A stretch of 64,000 nucleotides of DNA from assembly GCA_029243025.1 (NCBI GenBank), contig JAQWSU010000042.1:152832-216831 (forward strand). The letters are read 5' to 3'. Origin of the DNA: Pirellulaceae bacterium (lineage in GTDB: Bacteria > Planctomycetota > Planctomycetia > Pirellulales > Pirellulaceae). The translations under genes were made by a program, and so were the position numbers. Below, piece by piece: positions 18,533 to 27,900 of this stretch (position 1 is the first letter of the stretch; every line of letters starts with the position of its first letter). The notes below the pieces were generated by a model. That model was given only the letters and a program-made list of their open reading frames with translations, did not search any database and was not told where the DNA came from.

Positions 18533-19825
18533 ATGGAAATTTGCATGAAAATGCTTGCAGTTGGGTTGTTGATCCTCTTTCCCGCTTCGGCCGCGTTCGC
18601 GCAGGCAAGTTACGAGGAAGTGATTTTGAGTGATAACCCGGTCGCTTACTGGCGACTCAATGAAAAATCCGTTGACGATGGGATTGTGGATGCAACTGGC
18701 AATGTGGGGCCGGGTGAGTTCGACGATCTGGGTGGCATCGAAACGGGCTTTGATGGAGCCATCGTCAACGACGACAACACGGCAGTTAAATTCGCCCTCG
18801 AGGGTGGTTTTGGCTGTGGTGCAGGTTGTGGTCGAGGTGAAATGCCTGTGGGTGGCGTTCTTGATTTGGGAACCGTTGATAGTGACCAAAACATCACACT
18901 GGAGGCTTGGTTCAAACTCATGCCGGATGTCGATGCGGTACTTCCGGCCAGTGCCTTTCCGCGAATCTTCCACTACAACAATTTTGAAGATGGTCAATAT
19001 GCGTTTGGTATCGTTGGAGATAACAACGCGGATTTTGAGGCGAAGCGAACCGTCTGGGCTGGTCGTGGCGACGGATCGGATGCTGGCTTTGTCATCTTGG
19101 CGGGCGAAACGGATGCAATTGAACCTTCAGAGGAGGAAGTCTGGTATCACTTTGCGGCTCACCTCGAGAATGATGATGTAAGGTTGTTCCTTAACGGTCA
19201 GCAGCTATCGGGGTTGACCGATGCGGACCCCATTTTCTGGCAGGCTGAACAAGCCACGATTGGTGCTCGATTGCAATCGGATGAAGTGACTGTGGTGCAA
19301 TCCTTCCCTGGCCTGATTGATGAATTGGCCGTCTACGCCGAACTTCTCCCTGCCGAAAGGATTCTCGCTCATTACGAGGCGGGAATTGGCGTGTTGCCCC
19401 CCGTCATTACCATCGATTCACTTCAAGATGAAATCAAAGCGGGAACGAACAATCCTGCATTTGATTTGAACGATGACGGTCTCGTTAATCTCGTTGATCA
19501 AGGCATCTTCATTCATGATTATAAGAATACATGGATTGGCGATGCCAATTTTGATGGTCTGTTTGACAGTACGGATTTTGTCCAAGTCTTTGCTGCTGCG
19601 AAGTATGAGGACAACAACCCCGACGATCCTTCCACGATCATGAACGCTGTTTGGGCCGAAGGCGATTGGAATGCTGACCGAGAATTCGACAGTCAGGATT
19701 TTGTGATCGCTTTCCAGGATGCGGGTTACGAACAAGGTCCTCGTGTCCCAGTCGCAGTGCCGGAGCCAAGTACCTGCGTTCTCTTTCTGACCGGACTATT
19801 GGTCTTGCTGCGTCGCCGGAAATGA
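18533..19825 (+). CDS. LamG-domain protein with EF-hand cassette and PEP-CTERM
   Basis: 430 residues from the ATG at 18533, placed by GGAGGA 8 nt upstream. The signal peptide runs to AAFAQ. Residues about 25-285 are a LamG/concanavalin-like fold: DNPVAYWRLNE opens it, then ITLEAWFKL, WYHFAAHLENDDVRLFLNG and GLIDELAVYAELL close it. Residues about 305-410 carry the shared EF-hand cassette (DLNDDGLVNLVDQG, GDANFDGLFDSTDF, GDWNADREFDSQDF). The first loop is weaker than in paralogues. The tail VPEPSTCVLFLTGLLVLL then RRRK is a PEP-CTERM signal. The LamG fold commonly binds glycans or proteins, so a surface adhesion role is inferred. A strong terminator follows. Confidence 0.9.
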   Translation: MEICMKMLAVGLLILFPASAAFAQASYEEVILSDNPVAYWRLNEKSVDDGIVDATGNVGPGEFDDLGGIETGFDGAIVNDDNTAVKFALEGGFGCGAGCGRGEMPVGGVLDLGTVDSDQNITLEAWFKLMPDVDAVLPASAFPRIFHYNNFEDGQYAFGIVGDNNADFEAKRTVWAGRGDGSDAGFVILAGETDAIEPSEEEVWYHFAAHLENDDVRLFLNGQQLSGLTDADPIFWQAEQATIGARLQSDEVTVVQSFPGLIDELAVYAELLPAERILAHYEAGIGVLPPVITIDSLQDEIKAGTNNPAFDLNDDGLVNLVDQGIFIHDYKNTWIGDANFDGLFDSTDFVQVFAAAKYEDNNPDDPSTIMNAVWAEGDWNADREFDSQDFVIAFQDAGYEQGPRVPVAVPEPSTCVLFLTGLLVLLRRRK

Positions 19826-19891
19826 ACGCAGATGCATTTGATTTGCGAAGCGAGTCGTTTCGTGTAGTCGGCGACTTGTTTGTACTTTTTA

Positions 19892-19923
19892 CCCCGGGGG
19901 CATCGGCCCCGGGGTTTTTTTTT
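19892..19923 (+). terminator. Rho-independent terminator after the LamG/PEP-CTERM gene
   Basis: An 8-bp perfect G/C stem (CCCCGGGG at 19892-19899 with CCCCGGGG at 19907-19914, loop of 7) is followed by nine T residues. It lies about 65 bp after the stop of the LamG gene and suits plus-strand termination. Confidence 0.92.
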
Positions 19924-20158
19924 AGGTCAGCGATTTTCTGTTTGGTCGTTGTTTTGGAAATTGCCGCATTGATCGTCAGCTCGAGGGAGAATTGTCGGGT
20001 CGGAATTGGCTGGAAAGGGCCGGTTCGTCAGACTCTGGCAGCAGTTTAGAGGGGTTGCGAGCTGGTAAAGGATGCTAATTGGTACCTGTTTTCCGTTTGA
20101 AAACGATCGTGACCATCGCGGTTTCGATGCAAATGGCGCAGGAATGTTGAGGGGACTC
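19924..20158. other. Intergenic region between convergent PEP-CTERM genes
   Basis: Sequence between the terminator and the end of the minus-strand gene. A short inverted repeat, GTTTTC/GAAAAC at 20088-20104, lacks a G/C stem and is weak as a terminator. No gene is visible. Confidence 0.45.
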
Positions 20159-21298
20159 CTAACGGCGTGATCCACGCCGGTTGATGAGCAGGAGGAAGCC
20201 CAGTAGGGCCAGCAGCGACGTCGATGGTTCGGGAACCATTTCCGCAGCGGCCGAGCGAGGGCCCGCTTCGTAACCGCCTGATTGAAAGGCTTTCACAAAG
20301 TCTGTGCTGTTGAAATCTCCATCCCCATTCCAGTCGCCGTCGCTCCAATTCGAATTGCCAACAATCTCATCTTCGTACTTTCCGGCCTGGAACGCCGCCA
20401 CGAAATCAGTACTGTCGAATTGTCCATCGAGATTTGAATCACCAAAAAACGTGTACTTAAGCTCCTCAACCCAGACAGTCCTGTCGGCATCGTTAACTTG
20501 TTGATCGGCATTCAAATCAAATGCAGCGGAATTCTGTGTGCTTCTTGCTTCGGCGGAAAGTAAATCGATGTCGGTTGCAGTCAACAGGCCATCGCCATTG
20601 AAATCGCCGCGGATGCCAAACGCTTCCCCTTCGAATCGAACTTCTGATAGTCCTACGAATTCATTGGGTAACTCACTAAAGGCGGTTTTCAGTTGGAATC
20701 GAACCCGCCATGCGTCTGGATTGTTGGGTAGTCTGACAGCTTGGGCTGGCACAGGCTCAACGCCCTCTTCCCAATCCAAGTTGAAATCTCCTAGCGACGC
20801 AAAACTAGCACCGGAAGGCGCGGTGGAAACGAGGATTTCAAATTGGTCCACGCCGCGTTGTAGCGAAAGCGATTCACCAAAGAGATTGGATTGATTCTGT
20901 TGCCAGATGTGGGCATGCGTTAGTGAGTGGAGTCCGCCCAGATCGAACTCGATGATCTGTGTCGCAACCGGGGGGGCAGTGAACGGTTCATCGTCCGCGT
21001 CGGTTCCGCCGTCAATGCCGGCGTCGAAGTCGCCGCTGTGCCATCCATTCGCGGAACTTGGATCGTTGTCGTGATAATCGTCGAGAGTGAAATTCGGTGT
21101 GCCCTCAAAATCTTCTAGTCCACCGCCGTCGATCAGATTGTCGATGAATACCGAAGAAAAATCACCCGTGTCAAATACGTCGATTGCCCCGAATTCACTG
21201 GTGCCTTTAACGCCCACGGGAGTGATCTCAGTCGCCTTGACTTGATTGGTTCCCATCGCGTAACAGGCGAATATTAATAAGGTATTTAAACGTAACAT
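20159..21298 (-). CDS. Discoidin-like domain protein with EF-hand cassette and PEP-CTERM
   Basis: A 379-residue secreted protein; the signal peptide runs to about residue 22 (VKATE). Residues about 25-230 form a beta-rich domain resembling F5/8-type (discoidin) galactose-binding folds: HSLTHAHIWQQNQSNLFGESL, VDQFEILVSTAPSG, and WRVRFQLKTAF leading to GLSEVRFEGE. Residues about 232-350 contain the full four-loop EF-hand cassette (GDFNGDGLLTATDID, DLNADQQVNDADR, GDSNLDGQFDSTDF, GDWNGDGDFNSTDF) ending GGYEAGPR. The tail VPEPSTSLLALLGFLLLI then RRGSRR is a PEP-CTERM signal. SD GGAAAGAG lies before the ATG. A role as a calcium-stabilised surface glycan-binding protein is inferred. Confidence 0.9.
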   Translation of the reverse strand: MLRLNTLLIFACYAMGTNQVKATEITPVGVKGTSEFGAIDVFDTGDFSSVFIDNLIDGGGLEDFEGTPNFTLDDYHDNDPSSANGWHSGDFDAGIDGGTDADDEPFTAPPVATQIIEFDLGGLHSLTHAHIWQQNQSNLFGESLSLQRGVDQFEILVSTAPSGASFASLGDFNLDWEEGVEPVPAQAVRLPNNPDAWRVRFQLKTAFSELPNEFVGLSEVRFEGEAFGIRGDFNGDGLLTATDIDLLSAEARSTQNSAAFDLNADQQVNDADRTVWVEELKYTFFGDSNLDGQFDSTDFVAAFQAGKYEDEIVGNSNWSDGDWNGDGDFNSTDFVKAFQSGGYEAGPRSAAAEMVPEPSTSLLALLGFLLLINRRGSRR

Positions 21299-21391
21299 GA
21301 TTCACTCTTTCCAAGGTAGTGGGGCGAAGCTGCACTGTTAGCCAGGTCTGATTCTAATCGGCTTGTGGCACGATGTGGATTGCATTTTGGC

Positions 21392-21433
21392 AAATAAAAA
21401 ACAGTCCATCGCGATCGGCTGCGACGGACTGTT
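21392..21433 (-). terminator. Rho-independent terminator after the small cytochrome gene
   Basis: Inverted repeat AACAGTCCATCGC (21400-21412) and GCGACGGACTGTT (21421-21433) with an 8-nt loop and one mismatch. Read on the minus strand it is followed by a T-run (the A-run at 21394-21401). It lies 24 bp beyond the stop of the cytochrome gene. The GCGACGGAC arm recurs in the terminator at 63421-63449. Confidence 0.9.
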
Positions 21434-21456
21434 CAAAAATAGATGAAATCAGACTG

Positions 21457-21831
21457 CTACTTGTGGACGGAGTGACAAGCCTTGCAGTTGGATGCGACCT
21501 TTAATTCTTCGATGGCCCCATCGCGGCCCGCGACCACCTTGCCAGCTGCCAACGCAGCGGAGCCAGACAGTTTTTGCCAGGAATTGGCATCGCCTTTTTT
21601 GGGCGTGTTTTCGATCAGGGAAATGTAGTTGTCCAATAGCATTACTTTTTCTTCTTGGGAGGCTTCACCACTGGTGACCTTCTTTAGCAATCCCTTTTTG
21701 TTGACATTCTTCATTACTTCCTTGATGGTGTATTTTGGCTTGGGCTTTTCGGATGCATCGTCCGCGATGACGAGGCTGGCGAGCGGTAAGCTGAAGATTG
21801 CGAGCAGACAGTAGGCTGGCTTGCGCGACAT
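21457..21831 (-). CDS. Small secreted cytochrome c (class II / cytochrome c'-like)
   Basis: 124 residues from the ATG at 21831, chosen because AGGAAAACCAGG gives an SD and a signal peptide begins there (MSRKPAYCLLAIFSLPLASL to about IADD). The frame opens further up to 21906 without such features. The mature part is lysine-rich and helical, and its single heme motif CKACH sits six residues from the C-terminus (CKACHSVHK). A C-terminal CXXCH on a helical bundle is the layout of class II cytochromes c (c'). It probably carries electrons in the periplasm. It lies 136 bp downstream of the CotH gene and has its own terminator. Confidence 0.88.
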   Translation of the reverse strand: MSRKPAYCLLAIFSLPLASLVIADDASEKPKPKYTIKEVMKNVNKKGLLKKVTSGEASQEEKVMLLDNYISLIENTPKKGDANSWQKLSGSAALAAGKVVAGRDGAIEELKVASNCKACHSVHK

Positions 21832-21967
21832 CCTGGTTTTCCTTTCGATTGGGGGGTTCGCAAAATGCGTCTCTGTTGTTGCGGGGGAAAAAGACACGAA
21901 AGACACGGTGGACGTGTCGTCATAGAAGTGACAGTTTTACTGTGGTGGGCCTGTGATTGCAACAATT

Positions 21968-24900
21968 TCAAACCCTAGCACTCTGTTTGTCGTGCGCAGT
22001 CGATAGGTGGGTCTGTTTTGCATCCTCTTTGGTCGACGTGATTTCATTCAAAATAGATTCTAGTTGGTCGGCTTGGGCGGTGTTTTTGCCGTTCCAGTCG
22101 TGCTCTTGTTCAAAAATACGATGGTGTTCGGCTGTCTGTAAATCGAGGAAGGGCGGGACGATCGATGGAACCAGGCCGAGAAGCGGTGGGGTCTTTTTGC
22201 GGTGGTCTTGCAACTTTCTTGGGACAGGCTGATGGGCCGCTGCGGTGGACGGTAGTGCAGTAATGAGCCGGGCTGCACGCTCCGCGTCGGCATACCGGCC
22301 ACGTTGGAAGGCGGTCACCAAATCGCTGGACTGGAAGCTTCCGTCGCAATTCCAGTCGCCGGTTTTCCAGGTTGAGCTCTCGGGGGTGTTGTCTTCGTAG
22401 GTTCCTGCTTGAAATACAGCGACCAGATCGGACGAGTCAAAGATGAGATCAAGATTGGCATCTCCAACGCTGGTTGAGAATTCGACTTCGATCAGGTGAA
22501 AAAGATCGGCCTGGTTGATCAACCTGTCGTTGTTAAGGTCATAGCTGGGGTCGGTTGCGTTGGCTCGAATGGCTACGCAGATTAGTTCGACGTCCTGATG
22601 ATCGAGGAGTCCATTGGAATTGAGGTCGCCTGCGATGGTCGGAGGCAAGTTTTGTGCGCCAAAACTTGGGGCTTGCATTTTTATGAGCGGCCCTGATCCA
22701 TTCGGCCATCGGCCGAATGATTGTTGCGGTTCAGTAACGTCAAAAACGACATGGTCGGCGAAACGCTGTGGACGGCCGGTGCTGTCGGCTTCGATGAGCC
22801 AAGCGTCATCGGATGATTGCGCGTTGAAACCAAATCCGAATTCAGTCTGACTCAACACGAGATATCCCTGTGGGGCAATCACGGTGGAGGCGGGGAAAGT
22901 GTACTTGAAGTAATCATTGTCTCCATCGCTGAGATACCAATGTCGCACGTCGATGGGTTGATTTGTATTGTTGAAGAGTTCGATTTGGTCGACTGACGGC
23001 GCAGTGGTTGACGGTTGAATTTCGTTGATCACGATGGTTTGTTTTGGTGCCGTTGGGGCTGCACCGGGAGAGCCGCCGAAAGAAATGCTATTTTGCCAAT
23101 TGGTTGCATCGTTGTAATCGCCATTGGGATTGACGACGATCAAAGAACTTGCGTTCCCGTCAGCACGTTGCGGCCAAGGGTCTTGGTCATCATAGGTGAA
23201 TTGGGAGATAGTTGTCCCGTGCGGGTCCAAGAGTGTGATTTGTTCGCCGCCGTTACTCAAGCGGCCGCCAAACTCCCCTGCCCTGCCGTTGTCGTCGTGA
23301 CCTAACGCGATGCGGCGGTCTGCGCCATACCGCGATTCGAACGCAGATCGATCATTCACGATGACGACGTGTTGTTGTGGATCGAGCATCTGCGCGTCGA
23401 AGAAAAAGCGGATTCCCTGAGGTGACCCATTGACGATGGTTTGAGCAAACTCGACTCCGGCTAAGTTGATGGGGGCTGAGCCAATATTGGTTAGCTCAAC
23501 GAATTCAAAGTCGTCGTTGTTGGTGGCTAATTCGCCAAGATGAGTGAGAGGTTCGTGGGGATTGTAATTGACTTCAGTGATTCGTAACGAGTCGATCAAT
23601 GGCCTCGAATTGAGCGTGCTGGTGACCTGGACGGTCTGATTGGCGATGAGGTCGTCGTTGAAGTCATACGCGTGGATTGTAAGGTCGTGCGTGCCTGCTG
23701 GCACGGGCAGGGTCGTTTGCCAGTGGTCGGCGTTCTGTCCTGTTTGGGTGTCCCAGGTAACATCGAGTGGAGAATCCTTGCCGGCGACTCTCAGAGTGCG
23801 GATATTCACCCATCCCTGACCGCTGAGCGTGATCTGATCACTATCGATGGTCAGCGGTCCATCGTTGTGGATGCGGAAATCAATTGGAGGGAAATCCTTT
23901 TGGATTTGACTGCGAATACTGCTTCCTCGTCGGTCGAGGTAGGAGCCGGTGGAGCGAAACGATTCTCGTAATAGGTTTCCGAAATGTTCAGCCCAGGGAT
24001 TCATGTAGTCGGAATTGCCCACCGTATCGGTGATGTGGAGGAGATGACCGTAAAGCAAGCGTTCGTAACGTGGCAGCCGGACCACCTTGTGAATCGCCTT
24101 GCCTTTCCCGGTGAGAGGGGCGTTGGTTGAGATTTGAAAAGAAAAATCCCAGTCCCAAGGAAACAGCAGGATCTTGTTGTTTTCTGGGTTGACGTAGAAA
24201 TTGACGTTGTGGGGATTTTCTTCCGCCTGCCCAAAGACATCGGCGATCCCGGTGACCGACATCATGGCAAGGGTTTGCATCCATTGATCGACATCGATGA
24301 CTTCCGTGATGGATGACTTGAGTTCCTCGCCCTGCAGCTCAAATGTTTTGGCGAGTTTCATGATCGGGGCATAATCGTCTCGGGCCCGATTGTTCAAGAT
24401 CAAAAATGGCCAGCGATAGATTTCTTTATTATCACCCAGATCTCGAACGTCCAAAGCCGGGACCCAGCCGATAGGTTGATAGATTTTTAGGCTTTCGGGA
24501 TCACGATCGATCGTCTGCTGCATGACGCGAATACCTTCCAGCTTGTAAAATGTTCCTTGGCTCCCGTTTTCAAATTGAGAGTCAAGGTAGATGTTGCGTT
24601 GGCCTGCCATGGTAGTGAGGGTAGGCAGCCCTCTCGTTGCCCCCGGTGGTTGGAAAATGGTGACATCATCAAACATCGCTCCCATCAGGCCTGCTTGGGC
24701 GACCAAGTGCTTGACTTGAATCTCTCGTTCGTTTTTTTGGTCGAATGAGATCGTTTCGTGAACGCCTCGGAATTTCTGTTCCGGATCGAATCGTAGATTG
24801 AAGCCAACTGTCGAACGGCTGTTGCGGGTGAACATGCTGCCTTTGTAGCGGGTGCCAACGTCATAGAATATCTCGTTGGCATCGTAGATTACGGTTGATC

Positions 24901-27900
24901 CATAGCGATAGTTGTCCATCATGTTGGTGCGAGATTGAAGTTCTGACCGATCAGCGTCCGTCATGATCACCATGATGTTGTGGCGTAGTTCATCTCGTTC
25001 GAAGCGATCGTCAACACGGAACAAGGCTCGTGAATTGATTCCGCTCGCCGGGAAGGTCGTGCTCGCCCCTCGTTGATCGGTAGCTTCTATGTAGAATTGA
25101 GTGATCGATCGGTTTCCCTGTGCGGGAATGATCGCCTCGTAGGTGTCTTCCAAAGTTTGCGTCATGCGAAGTCGTTGTTGTTCACCGTCAGCAACCGAAT
25201 ACATCAGATCGACCGAGGATAGGCCGTCGGGGTCATCAGCTCGGACTGATACGGTGACGTCCTCAGTGGACTTTGGGATCGCGGGGTGATGGAGCAGGTT
25301 TGTGTAGGTAGGGCCTTGGTTGTCGATTACGTTTGAATTCGTTTTGCCGGGTGTTCCACTCAGGCTGGGTTGCGTAAGAATCGTCGTGCGTGCGGCGTCT
25401 TTGTGGTAGAGCTCCGATCGTAATTGGGCGGTGCCGGCAAGCCATTTTGCATCGAAGGAAATTCGATAGGTGTTGCCGTTGCGGACTCGGGTGTTGTCGA
25501 CAAGCGTTGTCTCAGCATGATTGCTCAAGTAATGGGATTTGGATTGTGCCACCAAGTGAAGTGCTTGATTGGCCGGATTGACAGGATCGATGACTACCTG
25601 GCTCTCGCGGTGGTTACCTATGAGTCGCCATTTTTCCGCGTGCTCGCCAAGGAGATCCGTTTCAAAAGAGCCGTTTTGGATCAACTGTTTATTGAGCCCT
25701 CCCGGATCTTCGATGACACTGACGTTGTCGACCAGCATTTCTCCGGAATCCAAGAGGCCGAAAATGAATTCATTGAAGTGGATGGGGGGATCATACGGGA
25801 AGCGTTCTACCGTTCGCGTGTATTCATAGTGAGCCCATTCTGATCTCGGTCCTTCTTGGCTCGCAGCCCAGGATTCGGCAATCGCATTGTCTGCCCGTGG
25901 GTCCCGTAATTCCAGACTTGACCCTCCGCCGTCCGCGTAAATTGGCCAGCGTCCATCATCGAAGTATTCGACCGTATCAACAATGTTCTTCTTCGCGTCT
26001 ACGAGTTCAATTCCATCGTTGCTGTTTCTCAAGGAGCCTTGGAATGGACCGATCACATTCTGGATGTCGTGAGTTAACGTGAGCTGAGAGGGGGCATTTG
26101 AGATCACCAGGAATTGCTTCGGTTCGAGTTTCGTGCCTTGGGGGAAGGGGAAACTGACGCCATTGTTAAGCTTCCAGTTGGAAAGGTCGATGAGTTGATC
26201 ACCTCGGTTATAAAGTTCGATCCATTCTTCGTTCGAGGCCGCATAGTCGTCTGCCACTGAGAAGGGTTCCTGAAGGCTGAGTTCTGCATCGAGGAAAATG
26301 TCAGGGTCGAGATCCGAAGCTTGGTGGACTTCGACCGACAATCGGTTTGCGCCAACCTGAAGTGCCGTCGCGTTGAGAATCGTTTCTTCCTGTAGCGTTG
26401 GCGTTAAGATTTCAGTTTCGGCTCGGACGCTTCCGTCGATTCGACCCGAGGGCAGATTGTGCCGGAAAATTTCTTGTCCGTTCAAATAGAAGACGGCGCC
26501 ATCGTCAAGGGTGTGGGAGAGTTTCAACGTTGATGAGGCCGGGATTTCCGCGACGTTAAAATCAGTTTCAAAGTAGTAAGTGTTAATGGCGGGGCGCTGC
26601 AGGAATGGGACAGGGAGTTCTGTGTTCAGGTTTTCCAGCAATTCAATGTGGTATCCAATTGGTGCTTGTCCGAAGAACCACTCGTCTTCGTCCACAGGGT
26701 GTTGTTGCTCTGCCCAGCCCACCGGGAGACCCAGCGACGATTCACGATATCGCCAGTCATTCGCACCAGCGGGTAGCAGCGTGGTAATCAGATCTTCGGC
26801 TTCCGCGGGAGGTGCAGCATAGGTCGGCCGCGCGTGATACATGATCTCATTGATGACGATGTCTTCCTCGATGTCAAAACGATTCGCTCCGGTCGGCGTG
26901 CCCAAGGAGGGATATTGCCATTGTCCGTTTCCATCGACACCCCGCAATCGGTCGCGGATCGTAATGGCGTCGGCAATCCGCTGGTCTTTCGCTGTGTACA
27001 GGAATAAGCGAGTTGATTTCGCCGCGTCAAATCCGAGTTTGGTTTCGTCAAGCACGTAGTAATCACCGGGCGCCAGTTTTGGTCCGCCGTTGATGGTGTA
27101 ACTTGGGCCGCTTGAAGATGCGATGCGATAACCGTCGATGCTAATCGGGGTGGAAGTCGTGTTGGAAATCTCTATCCAAAAGGTTGCGTCGTCAGCTCCG
27201 GCGACTTCATTGAATTTGGCTGTGGGAATCCTCAACGAATCAGCCGTTCGACCGGTTAGCGTGGTGCTGATCAAGAAATCGGAATCCATGGTTGTTCGGT
27301 TCAATCCGTGAACCGCAAGCACGTTCTCGCCAGCTCGGATGGCATCCACATGCTCGGTGAGATCAATCGTTTCGAACCCACTGGTGGGCGTTCCGTTGTC
27401 GGTGGCCGCGGACGCCCAGTCAATTGCCGGGGGCGCATTGCGAGACGCCACTGGCTTACCATTGAGGTAAGCCACAAATCCGTCGTCATATTGCACGGTC
27501 AAGCTAAGTTGATCGTAATATTCGTGTTGAGGTACGTTAAACTCGGTTCGGACCCAAGCCGTTGAATTGACTGAATGCATTTGGGCTTCGATGTCGGACT
27601 CAAATAGATGAGTGATACCAGTCAGGTCATTTGGTCGAGTACCGGCTGCCAACGCTTGAATCTGTTGGGAATTCAGAACGTCTGAGAAAATTGCTACCTC
27701 ATCAATACTTCCGGCGAAAAAACCAAAGGATCCGCCAGATGCGACGCCAAGTTGCCATTCGTTGGTGTCGTCCCGCAGGGAATTGAGCTGGACTGGGGCA
27801 CCTTCGGCGATGCCATCCACGTAAAGTCGTAATTCGCCATTCGAGGCCGCCGAGGTGGCGATGTGGTACCAGCGATCAGGCACGGCTACGGTGTCACCGG